The notes: generated by a model not told the origin, from the sequence alone. A stretch of 64,000 nucleotides of DNA from Phanerodontia chrysosporium (GCA_001910725.1 MJGA01000006.1:682001-746000); one strand, 5' to 3'; positions 37,026-49,544 are shown, counted from the first letter of the stretch. A program made the numbers and translations.

Positions 37026-39387
37026 TCAGTAGACGGTGACGTGAAGCGGTAGCTTTGCTCCTTCTTCCATTCTGCCCTTGATCATTGGGGCCATGACGGC
37101 TGCCGGGACACGGAGAACCTCGGGACGGTCTTTCGGGAGACCGAAGCGGAAATTCTCGACCAGATCCGAGATGATGGCTTGCATCTCGATGAGGCTGCCG
37201 AAACGGAGTGAGGAGCGAGAGAGCACGAGCCGGCGAAGGACTTACGAGAACCGCCAACTGCGTCGAGTATATTAGACTGATGTTTGTGAGTAAGGATACA
37301 TTATGTGGCACTCACCCGATGCAACCTCTGACACCAGCAGCTGGTGGGATTTATCAGTAATTAACGCAACGGCTTTTGGCAGTACTCACAGAAGGTCATC
37401 CTGATGAGCCAGAGTCAGTTCCGATGGTAGCCCAAGAAAAAATTGCAACGCACAGGTTCGCATACATTCCTACACGGACCTGTGCGTCGGTCCGATTCTC
37501 TATGTAACGCATAGGGTTCCACTCGTGGGCGTCCGCGCCCCAAATCTCGGGAATCCTACACCATACAGAGTGAAAACGCGTCGCGACAGATAATGCGGCA
37601 GGACGTCCTACCGGTTGTAGGCCGCAAGGTTCGGCATGATGGCTTGGCCCTTTCTGACGGGAATCTCGGTCACCTTCTCACCGGCGGTGGTCATGACCGG
37701 ATAGGCAAGGGGGAGCACATCGTCCTGCGATGCCATGCGGTTGAGGTGGAATGCGATCGGGTGGTAGCGGAGTGTTCCTGTGGCAAGCGTGAGCTCTTCG
37801 AGAATCATCGTCAATATTATAGACAGACCTTTATGGCGGCCTGCAGATACTCGAGAGACTCCAGATCCTCCATAGTGAAGTCTTCGTCTCCGCGTGCAAC
37901 GATTTCGGCACGCTTAGCCACGATCTCGGCGTGCATCTTCTCCTGAAATCCGGATGCTTCGCGAGCTCGTAGAGCAGCCAGGAGATAGTGTTTGCGGTCG
38001 TCTCGTGGCCGGCAAGGGTGAGCGCAGACATCTGCGAGACCATCTCTTCGTCGTTGAGCTTGCGACCGGCATCCTCTGCGCATTCGCGCGCACTAGGAGC
38101 AATGTCAGCACATACCGCGCGCAAGGGACAGCCCGCGTACCCAGAACACTCATGACATCCTTGCTGTGTGTGTCACTCACGAGGTCGGCGCTCTTTGCGC
38201 GATGAGGCGTTTCGAGTACTTTGCGAAGACTCCCAAGGTCTGCTTGAAGCGCGCGTACTCGCGTGTCGGGATGTGCTGCACTTGCTTGAGGATGCCGTCA
38301 GGGATGTAGTCCCAGAGGGCTTCGAAGATGGCATTCCAGGGCGATGTATGCAAGGTTGCGTCCGTGCTTAACAAATATTAGACGTCCATCGTTCGCCCGA
38401 ATGAATGAGGTTACGTACAACATATTGTCGTATGCCACACTAAGCTCGTTCTGGTTATCCTGCATGGCACCAAAGTCGAAGTCGAAAGCAGCTAAAAGCT
38501 TGTAAGAGATACCTGCTGACCGTCAAGGTAACGTTACCTTACCTTCTCCGATGACGTCCAGCGTCGTTCTTGCGAGCCATTTGTTGACGAGGACAGTGGA
38601 CCCTTCGGGCGAGATCTCGTCCCTCCAGAGTTGACACAACTGCAGCTCGAGCTGTTAGCTCTGCCGATCGCACCATGGTCTCAACCTACCTTAGAAGAAC
38701 TCTTGCGGAAGAGCGTTAAGAAGGAGCGCAGTTGAGGAGCGCTAAACGCAGGATTCATTATTTTGCGATGCCTTGAATGCGTGTTGCCATCTTCAAATCA
38801 TGAGTAAGGTCTTTCGAGCAAGCTGGCATGACGTACCAGGTGCCCACAGAATACTCTTGCCGGTGACAAGGAAGCTACGAACGGTCGACGGCGTGGTCTT
38901 CGGGTAGAGGTATCCGGATTTGTGAAAGATGTGTTGTAGGCCTACATAAAACGCGTCAAGGATATTGAACCATGGTCCGTTCTATGCAACAGTACCTTGG
39001 GATCTGCAACCATGAGGACAGATTTCTGAGGTAAGGTAAGACCGCAGATCAACACAGTAATTTGACCAGCAGCTTACGCCAAGAGAGCTCTTGAGTCTCC
39101 ATGCCGTTCCATACTCTTTCATGTATGCGAAGTCCAGGTCTCCTACATTCTCTTGGTACGAGAAGTCACGTATGTTTCCTGGGGGTGGAAAGTCAATAGC
39201 ATTGTCATATCTGTTCAACTATGGTCATACCTAAGATCGGATTCTTGACGGGTGGACCGCGAATGTGTGCGATGGATCCGTGTGTTGACGAGCTGTACCA
39301 GCGAAACGCTAATACTGCTACGCAAACCGTACATGCCAGCAGGACGAGCGGGGAGGACGCGTGGAGCGTATAGTCGATCACAGCCAT
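37026..39387 (-). CDS. cytochrome P450, paralogue A
   Basis: ATG 39385-39387 starts a membrane anchor (SSPLVLLACTVCVAVLAFRW) followed by the hinge RGPPVKNPILG. The I-helix is ALTLAGHETTANTISWLLYE. The K-helix reads ETLRYHP once a missing base at about 37775 is allowed, and meander residues are WGADAHEWNPMRYIE. The haem loop FSAGVRGCIGWRF is split over exons of 11, 25 and 12 nt (37390-37400, 37316-37340, 37246-37257). The C-terminus LPLHVTVY ends at TGA 37026. These are endoplasmic-reticulum monooxygenases; the substrate is unknown. A second base is missing near 37945 (HPDF then QEKMHAEI). A paralogue lies 5 kb away in the same orientation. Confidence 0.9.
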
Positions 39388-41119
39388 GTCTGAGTAGCGA
39401 CTGCTTTCATGCTGTTGCGGGTGTGCTTTTATACGTTCTCAGCTTGCAGTGAAGGAACGAAGCTCATGGCAGAGGTGTCATAGCTACTGTCGTGAAGTTT
39501 CTTCTTGTACGTGAGCGCTGCTTAGCGCAATTGCTTCTTTTCTGCAAGAGGATAATCGGGACACTTGGACGCCGGCGAGAAAGCCCGGTTGACCAAGCTG
39601 ATATTGCGTCGTGAGAACAATGATCTGGAGGTGTCCTCATTGACAATGTTGGCGAAGATAAGCCTTGAAGCTGTGGCTCAAGAAATAAATACTCACTGGA
39701 AGAACATCACATAGCCTGCTTTTATCTGTATGTGGGTTGCAACTGGACAGCCATAGCTGCGGTTGGGTGCAACTTCAGTAGGCACGCCAAGCCGCATGTT
39801 GAGCAGTGCTGTGCGAGGCCCCGTGTGAGAGGCTCTGTCCAAAAGAGGACCAGATTTTCGACCATAGAACACTTCAACATAGAGTACATAAGACTTCATG
39901 ACGCAAGGCTGCTTCGGATTGCTCGTACGTTAGCAAGGTTGACATGCGCAAATGGCAGTGGTTTGATATGGGATATGGGTACTCACTGAATGGGGTGTGG
40001 TAGGAGAGCCCGAGGTCCACTTCGCAGCTCCAAGTGACATCGTACCGACCGTGCATTTCGGTGCAGTATTGCACCCTTTGCAGTGGTAGTCGCGTAGGGC
40101 TTGTTGACGAAAAGTCGAACGGCGGAGTTCGCGGACCTACTCGCGGGTGTCGGCCGCGCTGCCGCGGGAGAAGCCGATCAGCAATGATGCCGTCAATCTC
40201 CAACTCTTCTCAGGCTCGCTCAGGCTCGCGGGCTCCCAGACACTCGACAGAAGCCTGTATCTTGTCCAAAATCCACCATCAGCTCAAGTTGTTCTGTACG
40301 CACCAAAATCTTTCTTGATGAGGAGTGCGGAAGGCCAACAGCTCCGGGTGAGTTTCTGCCACGTCGTGAGAACACGCTCCCTCAACTTGAAAGTTATGCC
40401 AAGCTTTGTTTGCACCGTTCTCGCGCGGAGGAACTTAGAGTTTGGCTGCGCCAGCGGGTCTGCGAGTCATTCATCTTGCTCGGGTGCCTCTGTCGCGATA
40501 CCGGGCGTATCGCGCTACAACAAGGCCTGTTCCTCGCTCCGACGTCCTCTTATTCATTCTAGCCTCCATCCGATGTCGCAGATTCCTTTCTTGCTGTAAA
40601 CTCAACTGCTATCTAACGCAGCCGGTGGTTCCACAAGCATTCCAGGAGCGTCGGAGGACCGACCTCCGGTCAGGTACCAGCCTGTGGATGTCAGCGCTAC
40701 CCAAGTTCCTAGTCCACACTCTTGGGGCAACATCCTGAGCGGCAGTCTTAATGTATTGCTACTCACACGAATTCAACTCTTTTCGTCTCCGAACCAGGCA
40801 ATATTCTTCCAGCTGGACGGTCCGAAACTCACTGGCAGGCACGTAGGCCTTGCGCACGCAACTCCTACTAGCACCAAGAAGTCCAACTCTGTAACAGTGA
40901 TGTTACGATCCCAGCCAAAGCATGACGGCATTTGAAAGCTGCTACCGGTGAGTAAAAACGTCGGACTGGGAGCTTGCTATACCCGGCCGCCTTGGCGAGC
41001 TCCACCATAGCGGCAATCGGAAGGATGGCTGCGAGTATATAATCCCAAAGTCTGTTCTCATACAGCTCAATACGTTCATTGCGAATCACCTCTCAACCTC
41101 TAGCAGAACTCCCGCAACA
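39388..41119. other. intergenic 1.7 kb, no gene recognised
   Basis: Several overlapping frames up to 150 codons, none with a recognisable motif or intron partner. Holds the presumed promoter of the inhibitor gene and a TGCCGCGGGAGAAGCCG element at about 40158 that recurs, with one change, near 43830. Confidence 0.35.
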
Positions 41120-42899
41120 ATGGCGACTCCTCATACTCTTGCGAACGGCGAATTTCTTATCCAGATGCACGCTGGCCCGCGCCTCTACCTTGGTGTTGAC
41201 CAGCGCGAGCCCATTACCGTGAAGAATGTTGTTGCACTTCCCGGTGGGGTACAGGCCCCGAAGGTACGTCGTGTGCCACTCGAGCGGGTATAGCAGACCT
41301 TAATAATTGTTCCCGACGCAGTGGAAGATCCAGCGATACAACGAGTCGCAGTACGTTATCAAGGAGGCGAACCACGGAACGATTGCCGAGGGCACGAGCG
41401 TCGTTGCGCTCGAGACGCATACTCCCGTGCAATGGTTCCTGACGCATTACCCGCAGCAGGGTCCCAACTGCTACATGTAAGTCTGTACTCACGACGCGCG
41501 ATGATGTGCTGCATGCTGATTGCGATGGACGCCTCACAGGATCTCGGACACGTACCCTGGTCCTACTCAAGGCCATGCGTGGGTCGTCGAGAATGGCAGC
41601 GCATGGGGCACCGTCGCACTGAAGGACATTGGCTTCTTCGCGCCAGAGCTCCCGCCCAAGGAGGCGCTCTTCGACCTCGTGCCCGCATCCGAGGCCGCTG
41701 CGCCCCGCGATGGTTCAGCAACCACGGACGCCCCTCACACCATCGCGGACGGCGAGTACCTCATCCAGATGCACGCCGGTCCTAGGCTCTACATCGGCGT
41801 TGATGAGCGCAAGCCTATCTCCATCAAGGACGTCGCTGCGCTGCCCGGCGGAGTACAGGCGCCGGTGGTAGGCCGCCTGCTATACGAGCGCATACAGCGG
41901 AGCTAAATTATTGTTTCTGGTGCAGTGGACGATTCGCAAGCATGGCGAGTCAAGATACGTGATCAAGGAGTCTCTCCTTGGCACGATTGCCAAGGGTAGC
42001 AGCGTCCTTGCGCTCCAGACGGATACGCCCGTGCATTGGCTCCTGACGTGGTATCCGCAGCAGGGCCCGCATTGCTACATGTACGTCCGTGCTTGCGCCG
42101 TGCTACCGTGCGCGTGCGCATCATGCTGACCACGCTTGCGCCACAGGATCACGGACGTAAACCCTGGCCCCACGCACGGCCACGCATGGGTTGTCGAGAA
42201 CGGCAGCCCGTGGGGCGCCGTCGGGCTGAAGGACATCGGCTTCTTCGCACCCGAACTCCCGCCGCCGCAGGCGCTCTTCAACCTCATACCGATGCGCAAG
42301 CCCACCGCACCCGCGCACGCTGCGCCCGCGACGGCGCCGGCCAAGATCGCGCCAGGCAAGTACCTGATCCGCAAGCACAAGGAGGGCCCGTACGTCGCGG
42401 TCGACAACGGCGGGGCGGACCCGCATCGCGTGTACGTGCTCCCCGGCGGGACTCAAGCGCCGGTCTGGTCTGTCGACGAGCATGTCGGCCGCTGGAGCAT
42501 CGCGGAGGGCACGCGCACGACGTTCCCCGACGGCCGTGACGTCCGCGCAGGTACCGTCTTCAACCCGTGGCAGTGGCTCATCCAACCCGTGCTCGGACGC
42601 CCGAATTGTTATGTGTACGTCCAGATCCCGTGTCTTCCTTGCTGAATGAGGCTGATGCGCTGTCGCAGGGTGTTCACTGCGGGTCTCATCCAGGGCAAGA
42701 CGCTTGCTTGGGAGCTCTCCAAGAACGTTGCTTATACGCCTGTGAGTGGTTATTGATGAACCTGTGTATCGGCTCAGATGGCTGATGATTGGAATGTGTC
42801 TAGATCGAGCTAAGGGACCTTGGCATGAAGATCCCTGAGCTTGACCCACCCGAGGAGGTCATGTTCGACTTCATTCCCGTCCCGAATGACTCTGAGTGA
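41120..42899 (+). CDS. three-domain beta-trefoil protein, peptidase inhibitor I66-like
   Basis: Seven exons (41120-41263, 41322-41476, 41540-41867, 41926-42080, 42147-42614, 42669-42741, 42804-42899) sum to exactly 473 codons. The protein is three tandem repeats. Domain 1 starts GEFLIQMHAGPRLYLGVD, domain 2 GEYLIQMHAGPRLYIGVD, domain 3 GKYLIRKHKEGPYVAVD; each continues with VxxLPGGxQAPxW, a W[FL]LT or WLIQP strand and CY[MV]. Domains 1 and 2 share AWVVENGS and FFAPELPP, and domain 3 ends ELDPPEEVMFDFIPVP. The pattern matches the mushroom serine-protease inhibitors of family I66 (cospin type), cytosolic proteins thought to defend against grazers. Those are normally one domain. There is no signal peptide. 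The assignment rests on motif order, not on a search. Confidence 0.78.
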
Positions 42900-44021
42900 G
42901 AGTAGTGGTCTCCCTCCCTCTGAACGAAAGTGTACTTTCCACGGACCCAATTCTCGTTTGGGTTGTGTACCTTGTCTCGACAATTATAGTACCCAGATTG
43001 TATAGGAGGATTGTATGAATGGATTGATTATGTGAACTGTTGACACCAGGGTGACTTGCAGTCTGCGTACGCCACATTCGACACTCCTTGTACGTGAGCA
43101 TTGCTGAGCGGATTCACATTCCTCGTCGCATTCTCCCGCACTGAAGGGTAAACGGCACGCTCATACGATTTTGCCGAGAGGGTCCTATTTCTAAAGGGTG
43201 GTTCCCTCGTGATAACGCTAATTGATTGTGCCTCGCTGGAACGCTTGGCAGAGATAAGCTGACAGCCAGTGGTTCGAGGCAGAAGTGCGTACCGTGATAA
43301 AAGTGCCGCTGCAACTGCGACCATCCGTGCAGGCCTGCCATTAGCCGCTGGGGAGTTTTGCAGCTGCAGGCTCGCGGTCTGAGGAATCTGTAGCGTAGCA
43401 TTTTGCATGCTGCTATTTTAATACGTCGATGCCAGGTTTTCGTGAGCGTGTCTCTCGGGAGGGAGGCCCAAGCTACAATAGATCGCGCGCTCGGGACGTA
43501 TGCACGATATGACGAACGCTGTCATGTCATCGATGTTAGTAGCGAGGCATGGTGCATTGCTCTGTTACTTACCTCGTCAGTGCGGCATATGAGCATACCA
43601 GCTTCCCTCTAGATGACAGGACATTGCGGTCATGCTAGCGAGTGTAAGCAGGAATGCGATGTTCTCGGAGAAACTCCACTGCAATCCTCATGTTGCATAG
43701 GAGTAATCACCAGACCAGACATGTTGCAAAGTTCTGGAGTCGAGTACACGACCAGCTAGTCATTCTTACCAACTTGATAAACATAAGACTAGCGCGACGC
43801 CGTCCTCAAACAAAGTTCGTGGTCGGCTGTTGCCGCGGGAAAAGCCGGCGACGACTGATGGTCAATCAGCGACGTTCACGGGCGCTATGCATCTCCCTCT
43901 GACCGCGACGGTACTCGCTGCTCGAAGTGCCCGACGAACGCTCAGGAGCAGCTGTGTTCCAACCCTCCCAAGGCAGCAACTCGCTTCTCAACACCTCAAC
44001 CGCCTCGCGTTCGCAGCCGCC
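42900..44021. other. intergenic 1.1 kb, no gene recognised
   Basis: A 126-codon minus frame starting at 43408 has no family resemblance. The right end is the rhodanese promoter and holds the second copy of the TGCCGCGGGA-type element. Confidence 0.35.
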
Positions 44022-44526
44022 ATGTCGTCTGCCACGCCCAACTGGTCCGAGAACGTCCCTGAGTGGGCCCAGTCGCTGCCGCTGCCGAAGAGCAGCCCGG
44101 CGTACATCGAGCCTGCCGAGCTCGCGGAGCTCATTCGCACCAAGACCGCCGGCGTCGATTTCCTCGTCGTGGACCTGCGCAGGACGGACTGGGACGTGCG
44201 TGGTGTTTTCCCCTGAGTTCCCCTGTGGTGGACTGCACTGACGGGGCGTGCAGACCGCGTACATCAAGACCGCCGTGAACCTGCCTGCGCAGTCCATCTA
44301 CCAGTCGCTCCCTGCGCTGCTCCCGCTCCTCAGCAAGGTCCCGCTCGTGGTGTTCCACTGCCAGTCCTGCAAAACTGTCTCGCGCGGCTCCCGCGGCGCG
44401 GCGTGGTACCAGGACGCGTTGGACGCCGCTGGCATCACGAGCAGCCAGGCAAGGATCCTGACCGGAGGCATAAAGGGTTGGATCGAAAAATACGGGGAGG
44501 AGAAGGATTTGACAGTCAAGCTCTGA
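44022..44526 (+). CDS. single-domain rhodanese/Cdc25-like protein
   Basis: Two exons, 44022-44195 and 44254-44526, join in phase 0 to 148 residues. The fold motifs are YIEPAELAELI, FLVVDLRRTDWD, AYIKTAVNLPAQS, the active-site loop VVFHCQSCKTVSRG, AAWYQDALDAAGI and ILTGGIKGWIEKYG. Small fungal proteins of this type act as sulfurtransferases, arsenate reductases or tyrosine phosphatases. The loop here does not fit CX5R exactly: the first Cys has Arg at +8 and the second Cys has Arg at +5, so the activity is open. The gene lies tail to tail with P450 B, 70 bp apart. Confidence 0.85.
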
Positions 44527-44596
44527 TGCTGAAAGCGATCTGTGTACTCAAGTTCGAGACAAATAGGATCCTGAGTGTATGGCAGTGTTGGCCCCT

Positions 44597-47008
44597 TCAA
44601 ATTATCTCCACGTGGAGTGGCATCTGCGAGCCTTCATGCTCCTTGCCTTTGATCATCGGCGCCATCAACATGGAGGGCGCACGCACAATCTCGGGCTTGT
44701 CGTCCGGGATGCTAAAACGAAAGTGTTCAATGAGATCCGCCACGATGGCCTGCATCTCGATCATCCTGTGCCGACGATTCAGTGTTTGTGGACAGTGCCA
44801 ATGGCAAAATCGACTCACGCGAAGCGCCAGCTGAGCAGGGTACACGCGGTAAGTCAGCTACTTCTCCTCTCAGAGCAGAAACGCTCACCCTATACAGCCT
44901 CTCACGCCACCGGCTGACAACTCCCTTCAGTGGATGCCGAAGACGCGGAATAACGAAAATGTACCCACAGAATGTCAATCTGACGGAAAGAACGTCCTTA
45001 GCTGAGGGATACGCCGGGGTAACAGGGGCACCTACACGTTCCCATACACACCCAGACGGACCTCCGGGTTGTCAACGCGCCCGTCGAGGAAGCGCGTCGG
45101 GTCCCACTCGTGCGGGTCTGCGCCCCACACCTCCGGTAAACTACGACATCCAGAATGACTTATTCGTCAACAGACAGCATACGCGGCACATACCGATTGT
45201 ACACCGCGATGTTAGGCATGACGACCTGGCCTGCCGCGACCGGGATCTCCGTGACCGTTTCTCCCGTGGCCGTCGTGAAGGGCGCGAGAGCGGGATGACG
45301 TCGTCCTGGGACGCGACGCGGTTCAGGTGGAACACGATGCAATGGCACCGGAGCGTCTCCTGCGTGCCCTATCAGCAGCAGCCCCCGTCTTCCAGCACGG
45401 CGAAAATAAAACGCAACACACCCGGATCGCGGCCTCGAGGCACGGCAGCGCGTCGAGGTCCTCGACGCCAAGTCCGCGTCGCCGCGCGCAGCAACGTGCG
45501 CCCGCCGCCGCACGATCTCCGCGCGGACGGCGTCCTGGTGCGCGGGGTGCCGCGCGAGCTCCCAGAGCAGCCACGTCGTCGTGTTCGCCGTCGTCTCGTG
45601 GCCCGCGAACGTCAGCGCGCACATCTGCGCGCGCACCTCCTCCGCGCTGAGGCGCGTGCGCGGGTCTGCGGACGCGTTCGCGTGTGCTGTCGCGGACCGC
45701 GCGTCGTCAGCGTGCCTTTCGCCTTGGAGACGGCGTGGAGGGGTGGTGCTCACCGAGGACGCTCATGATGTCCCTGCCGTGCGCCGCACCCGCGGCGCCC
45801 CGCGCCATGAGCCGCGCCGCGTACGTGTTGAAGACGCGCATCGCGTGCTGGAAGCGCGCGATGTCGCGCAGCGGGAGGTGCCGCACGCGCTCGAGCACGC
45901 GCAGTGGGGCGTGCGTCCACAGGCCCTGGAAGACCGCCTGCGCCGCGGACGGGCGCAGCGTCGAGTCCGCGCTGCTCCGCGGCTCGTCACCTTCATGCAC
46001 CAGCGAGAGGAGGGGGGGCAGGACGACGCACAACATGTTGTGGTACGCCGCGCTCAGCTCGTTCGCCGAGTCGTCGAGCGCGCCGAAGTCGAAGTCGAAC
46101 GCGGCTGCGTGGGGCACGCGTGAGCGCGCGAAACGTTCACGGCGGCGAGTGTAGCCACGCACTCTCGCCGATGATGTCCAGCGCGGCACGCGCCATCCAC
46201 CGGTCGACGCGTATCGTCGCGCCGTTCGGGCCCTGGCTGCGGATCTGGTCCTTCCAGAGCTGGCACACCTGCACGGACGCGTCAGCCATCTGGCGTAGCG
46301 GGGATGGCGGGAGCACCGACCTTGCTAGAGGTCCTGCGGAAGCAGGGGTAGTACGAACGCAGCTGCGCAGTGTTAAATGCGGGATTCATGGCCTTCCGGT
46401 GGCGCGCATGGATGTCACCGGCTGGGAGAAAGCACCGGGATCAGCCTCATGTACGAGGATTAGAGAGACGCAGGGAATGCACTTGATGCCCAGACAACGT
46501 TCTTCCCCGCGACGATGTACGCGTTCATGATCGCCTGGTGCGTCTTCGGGTAGAGGTACCCCATCTTGTGGAAGATGTGGTATAGCGCCTGCAGCACCGG
46601 CAACACGTTGAGCGCAAGCGCGTGCATGTAGTCAGGCAGAAGCATGGACAACCTTGGGGTCCGCGACCATGAGCACTTGAGCCTACACGCCATCAGCAGC
46701 CGCACGAAAAGTGGAGGGATCGCTACCCACGCCAAGCGGTTGCTGCATTCTCCATACCAGACCATACTCCTGCACGTACTTGAAGTCGAGGTCGCCGACG
46801 TTTTCCTGGAACGCAAAGTCGCGCACGTTTCCTTGCGGGTCGTCAGAGGCAGCAGATACGGCGGAGAACTCGCCGACGCACCTAGTATCCACGACTTTAC
46901 CGGCGGCCCGCGGATGTAGGAGATGTTCAGGCGCGTCGTCCAGCGGTACCAGCGGTAAGCGAGCCACGCCAGACAGAGCACGCAGGCACCATAAAGTAGA
47001 GAAAGCAT
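44597..47008 (-). CDS. cytochrome P450, paralogue B
   Basis: ATG 47006-47008 (MLSLLYGACVLCLAWLAYRW) gives the anchor, then YIRGPPVKSWILG. The I-helix is ALTFAGHETTANTTTWLLWE, the K-helix ETLRCHC and the meander VWGADPHEWDPTRFLD. The haem loop FSGGVRGCIGWRF is again split over exons of 11, 25 and 12 nt (44969-44979, 44889-44913, 44819-44830). It ends PLHVEII at TGA 44597. The intron positions match paralogue A, so the pair arose by duplication. It is much more GC-rich (45400-46200 is dominated by CGC/GCG) than paralogue A. A base is missing at about 45468 (ADL then GVEDLDAL). Confidence 0.9.
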
Positions 47009-47684
47009 AGTCGACACGCAAGCGGAGTGCAGGATGCAGTCTTGGGAGGGGCGAGGGCTGTCGAGGCCTTATAGCCTCGGGGAACGCTCAAACAGCACAA
47101 CAGCGGCCATGCGACGGGGATCTTGCCGCATTCGACTTCACAGACCGGGCGACGCACCAGCGATGTTCTCAGGAGTCGATAGTGCCGGTCGTACCGATGC
47201 CGATATAGGCGGTGATCAGCCTGCGAAGCCTCTGGACCGTGTCTGGTACCACGATCGACAAATCGAAGCGTGGCCTGCTATCGCACAAGTCAGGGGATCA
47301 GCTGCATGCCGGCTGCAGTGTTGGACAGACTCACAAGGGGAGGCATCCGTTTGGGGGGATGCCATGAACCCTCGACCTGCTGGAGATTCCGGCGACTGGC
47401 CGTCTCGAAATTGCTGCAGGTCGTTCGCTGAGTTGGAAATTGCAACCATGGGTAGATGGCAGCCGAAAACGCCGGTTTGCATCGTGCAGCGTGAGGCGCA
47501 TGCTGAGCTCCGAGTCGGTCTGCGCTGGGTCACAGCAAGAGCCAGCACGATCCACTGCCGCAGTGCGGCTTGAACATTGATGGCATCACCGCCATCAGCA
47601 TCGTGGCGCAAGCACAGCCCTGAGCTCGACTCGCGAGGTCATATCTTAGCAGTACTCTACATACGAAAAGTCCTCTATAGATCG
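47009..47684. other. intergenic, no gene recognised
   Basis: P450 B promoter plus carrier 3' UTR. A 179-codon plus frame at 47034 starts with ATG but has no recognisable motif and probably is chance. Confidence 0.35.
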
Positions 47685-49042
47685 TCACTTTGCCGCCACC
47701 TTGTCTTCCTTGTGGATCTCCAAGCCTGGTGGCGCAGAAAGCGCTATGGCGGTAGAAATGTCAGAACAGCACTTGCATATGACGCAGCACATCCCTCACC
47801 ATCCTTGATAGCACCATACATCAGGAACTGCCCCGCGACGAGACCCGCAGTCATGACCATACGCGGACCGAGGCCTGCAAAGAGCCCGCGGAAGCCCGCC
47901 TCCTGCGCGAGGACCTTGAGCCGATGTGGCATCGAGCCCGTGGGGCCGTGTCCCTTGTTAATCTGCGAGAGGAGCGTGTCCGCGGGCTGGCTCAGGATGG
48001 CGGCCGCGAAAGCCTGCGACGATGCCGCTGCCGAGGCTGATCGCAAACTTGGTGCTCCCGCTCAGCCGCCGCCGCGTCTCCTCGGACATGCTTCGGAACG
48101 CCAGCTCGTGGCAGAACTCGTTCACCGTGAACTGCCCGATCGCGTACGGGATCTGTCTGCGTGCGTGCGAGTCAGCAATGGGAACGTGGGGTGTGCGTGT
48201 TGCGCGTACTTGCAGAGAATCGGCAGGAAGCCCGCGTACAGCCCGCGCAGGCCCTCTTCGCGCGCAAGCCGCGTGAAGCCGGAGACGAGCCCCGAGGCGT
48301 ACCCGTGCTGCGAGACAAGCCGGATGCGTGTCGCTTCGAGGGGTGTCAAGAGGATGTCGGCAAAGAACCTGGAAAACATTCAGCGACTGGCTTAGGCTTA
48401 GGTCTGTGGATGCACGCACTCTGCTACGCTGGAGGCACCGAGGTATATCGCGGTGCGGTAGCGGACGGCGGTGTCCTGGTCACCGGCGATCTGTGTGAAC
48501 TGCTTCTTCCAGAACTCGTATCCAGCAAACTTTGCGCCACCCTGGACAGAAAGCACGTTGAGGATGGAAGCGAGGTGCAGTAAGAGTGTAGCGCACCTGA
48601 ACAAGGTATCCCACTGCTGTTGGACCGAATCCTGTGAGGAGCCCCGCGGCGCCCTCTGTAGCGATGACATGTCGTGCACCAGACACGAGATGGAACTTTT
48701 TGTATGCAGGGTCGATCTGGATGCGCGTCTTGACGACGTCTATGGCTGGGTAATGGGGATGGCGTCAGCGGGGCGTCGGGCGAGATACCGCATGGTACGC
48801 ACGCGTCATCATGCCATGTGTGATACTACGCGAGAGTCAGAAGGTCTGTAGCCTGCAAGGCGTGTCTCCACGTACGTGCAACATAGCGCTCCTGAGTCGG
48901 AGGGGTGAGTGCAGAGTCTGGACGAGACAGGATACGACGCACCTGCCGCGAAGAACTTGCTGTAATCCGTGACGGTAAACTGTGGGACGACAAAGGGGCC
49001 ATCTTTGCCGAGGGTCACTGGCATCTGATCGCTCTTGGCCAT
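47685..49042 (-). CDS. MIR1: mitochondrial phosphate carrier
   Basis: ATG 49040-49042 ([15 protein letters not shown]). The three carrier signatures PX[DE]XX[KR] appear in order: [32 protein letters not shown] and [12 protein letters not shown]. Matching matrix loops include [39 protein letters not shown] and [18 protein letters not shown], and [14 protein letters not shown] opens TM1. The fold imports phosphate across the inner mitochondrial membrane. The last exon gives [16 protein letters not shown], ending at TGA 47685. In the third repeat one extra T in the run at 48009-48011 shifts the frame between GSGIVAGF and AAAILSQ. In a normally essential gene this points to sequence error. Confidence 0.9.
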
Positions 49043-49544
49043 GCTGCTGGTCTAGGGTATGGACAGAACGGGGACGGAGGTTGTGAAGGGGAGGGTATCA
49101 GGCGTGTTCCATGGGTCGTGTGCATGGGCGAGGCTTATAGGCCGCACGACGGGCTGCGGCGAGGGCTATTTGCGTGTACGGCAGGATGACATCAGAGCAG
49201 CCGCTCCCACGCGGGGCGTCGCCGATGCAGGCAGCGTGCAAGCCCGTGTCGCCGTTCGGAGGACACGGGCGCGCGCGACAGACGCGAGACGTCATCGGTC
49301 ACGTGACATACCGGCTGCGCGTCTCTTTCTCCACACTGCAAGGTTGCGAAGCCGCGAATTTCGCCCTGAACCGGGAAGGTCACACATTCCCAGGGTGATC
49401 GGGACCCAAGCCCGGGACCCAACGAGACGCCCACAAAAGGTCCAAGCGCTCGCGACCCTTTTGGACCCAAGAGGCACGTGACCTGACCCGACCTTTCGCC
49501 CATGCCTGCGAGCGCACGCCCCAGCCGTCGTCCGTCGGTCCATG

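Noticed and set aside
40147..40599. 150-codon plus frame in the gap between P450 A and the inhibitor gene
   Set aside because: No motif or splice partner; several other frames are open over the same bases.
43028..43408. 126-codon minus frame with ATG
   Set aside because: Composition is unremarkable and there is no domain, neighbour or splice support.
47034..47573. 179-codon plus frame with ATG
   Set aside because: No recognisable motif; antisense frames are equally open; length is not rare at this GC content.
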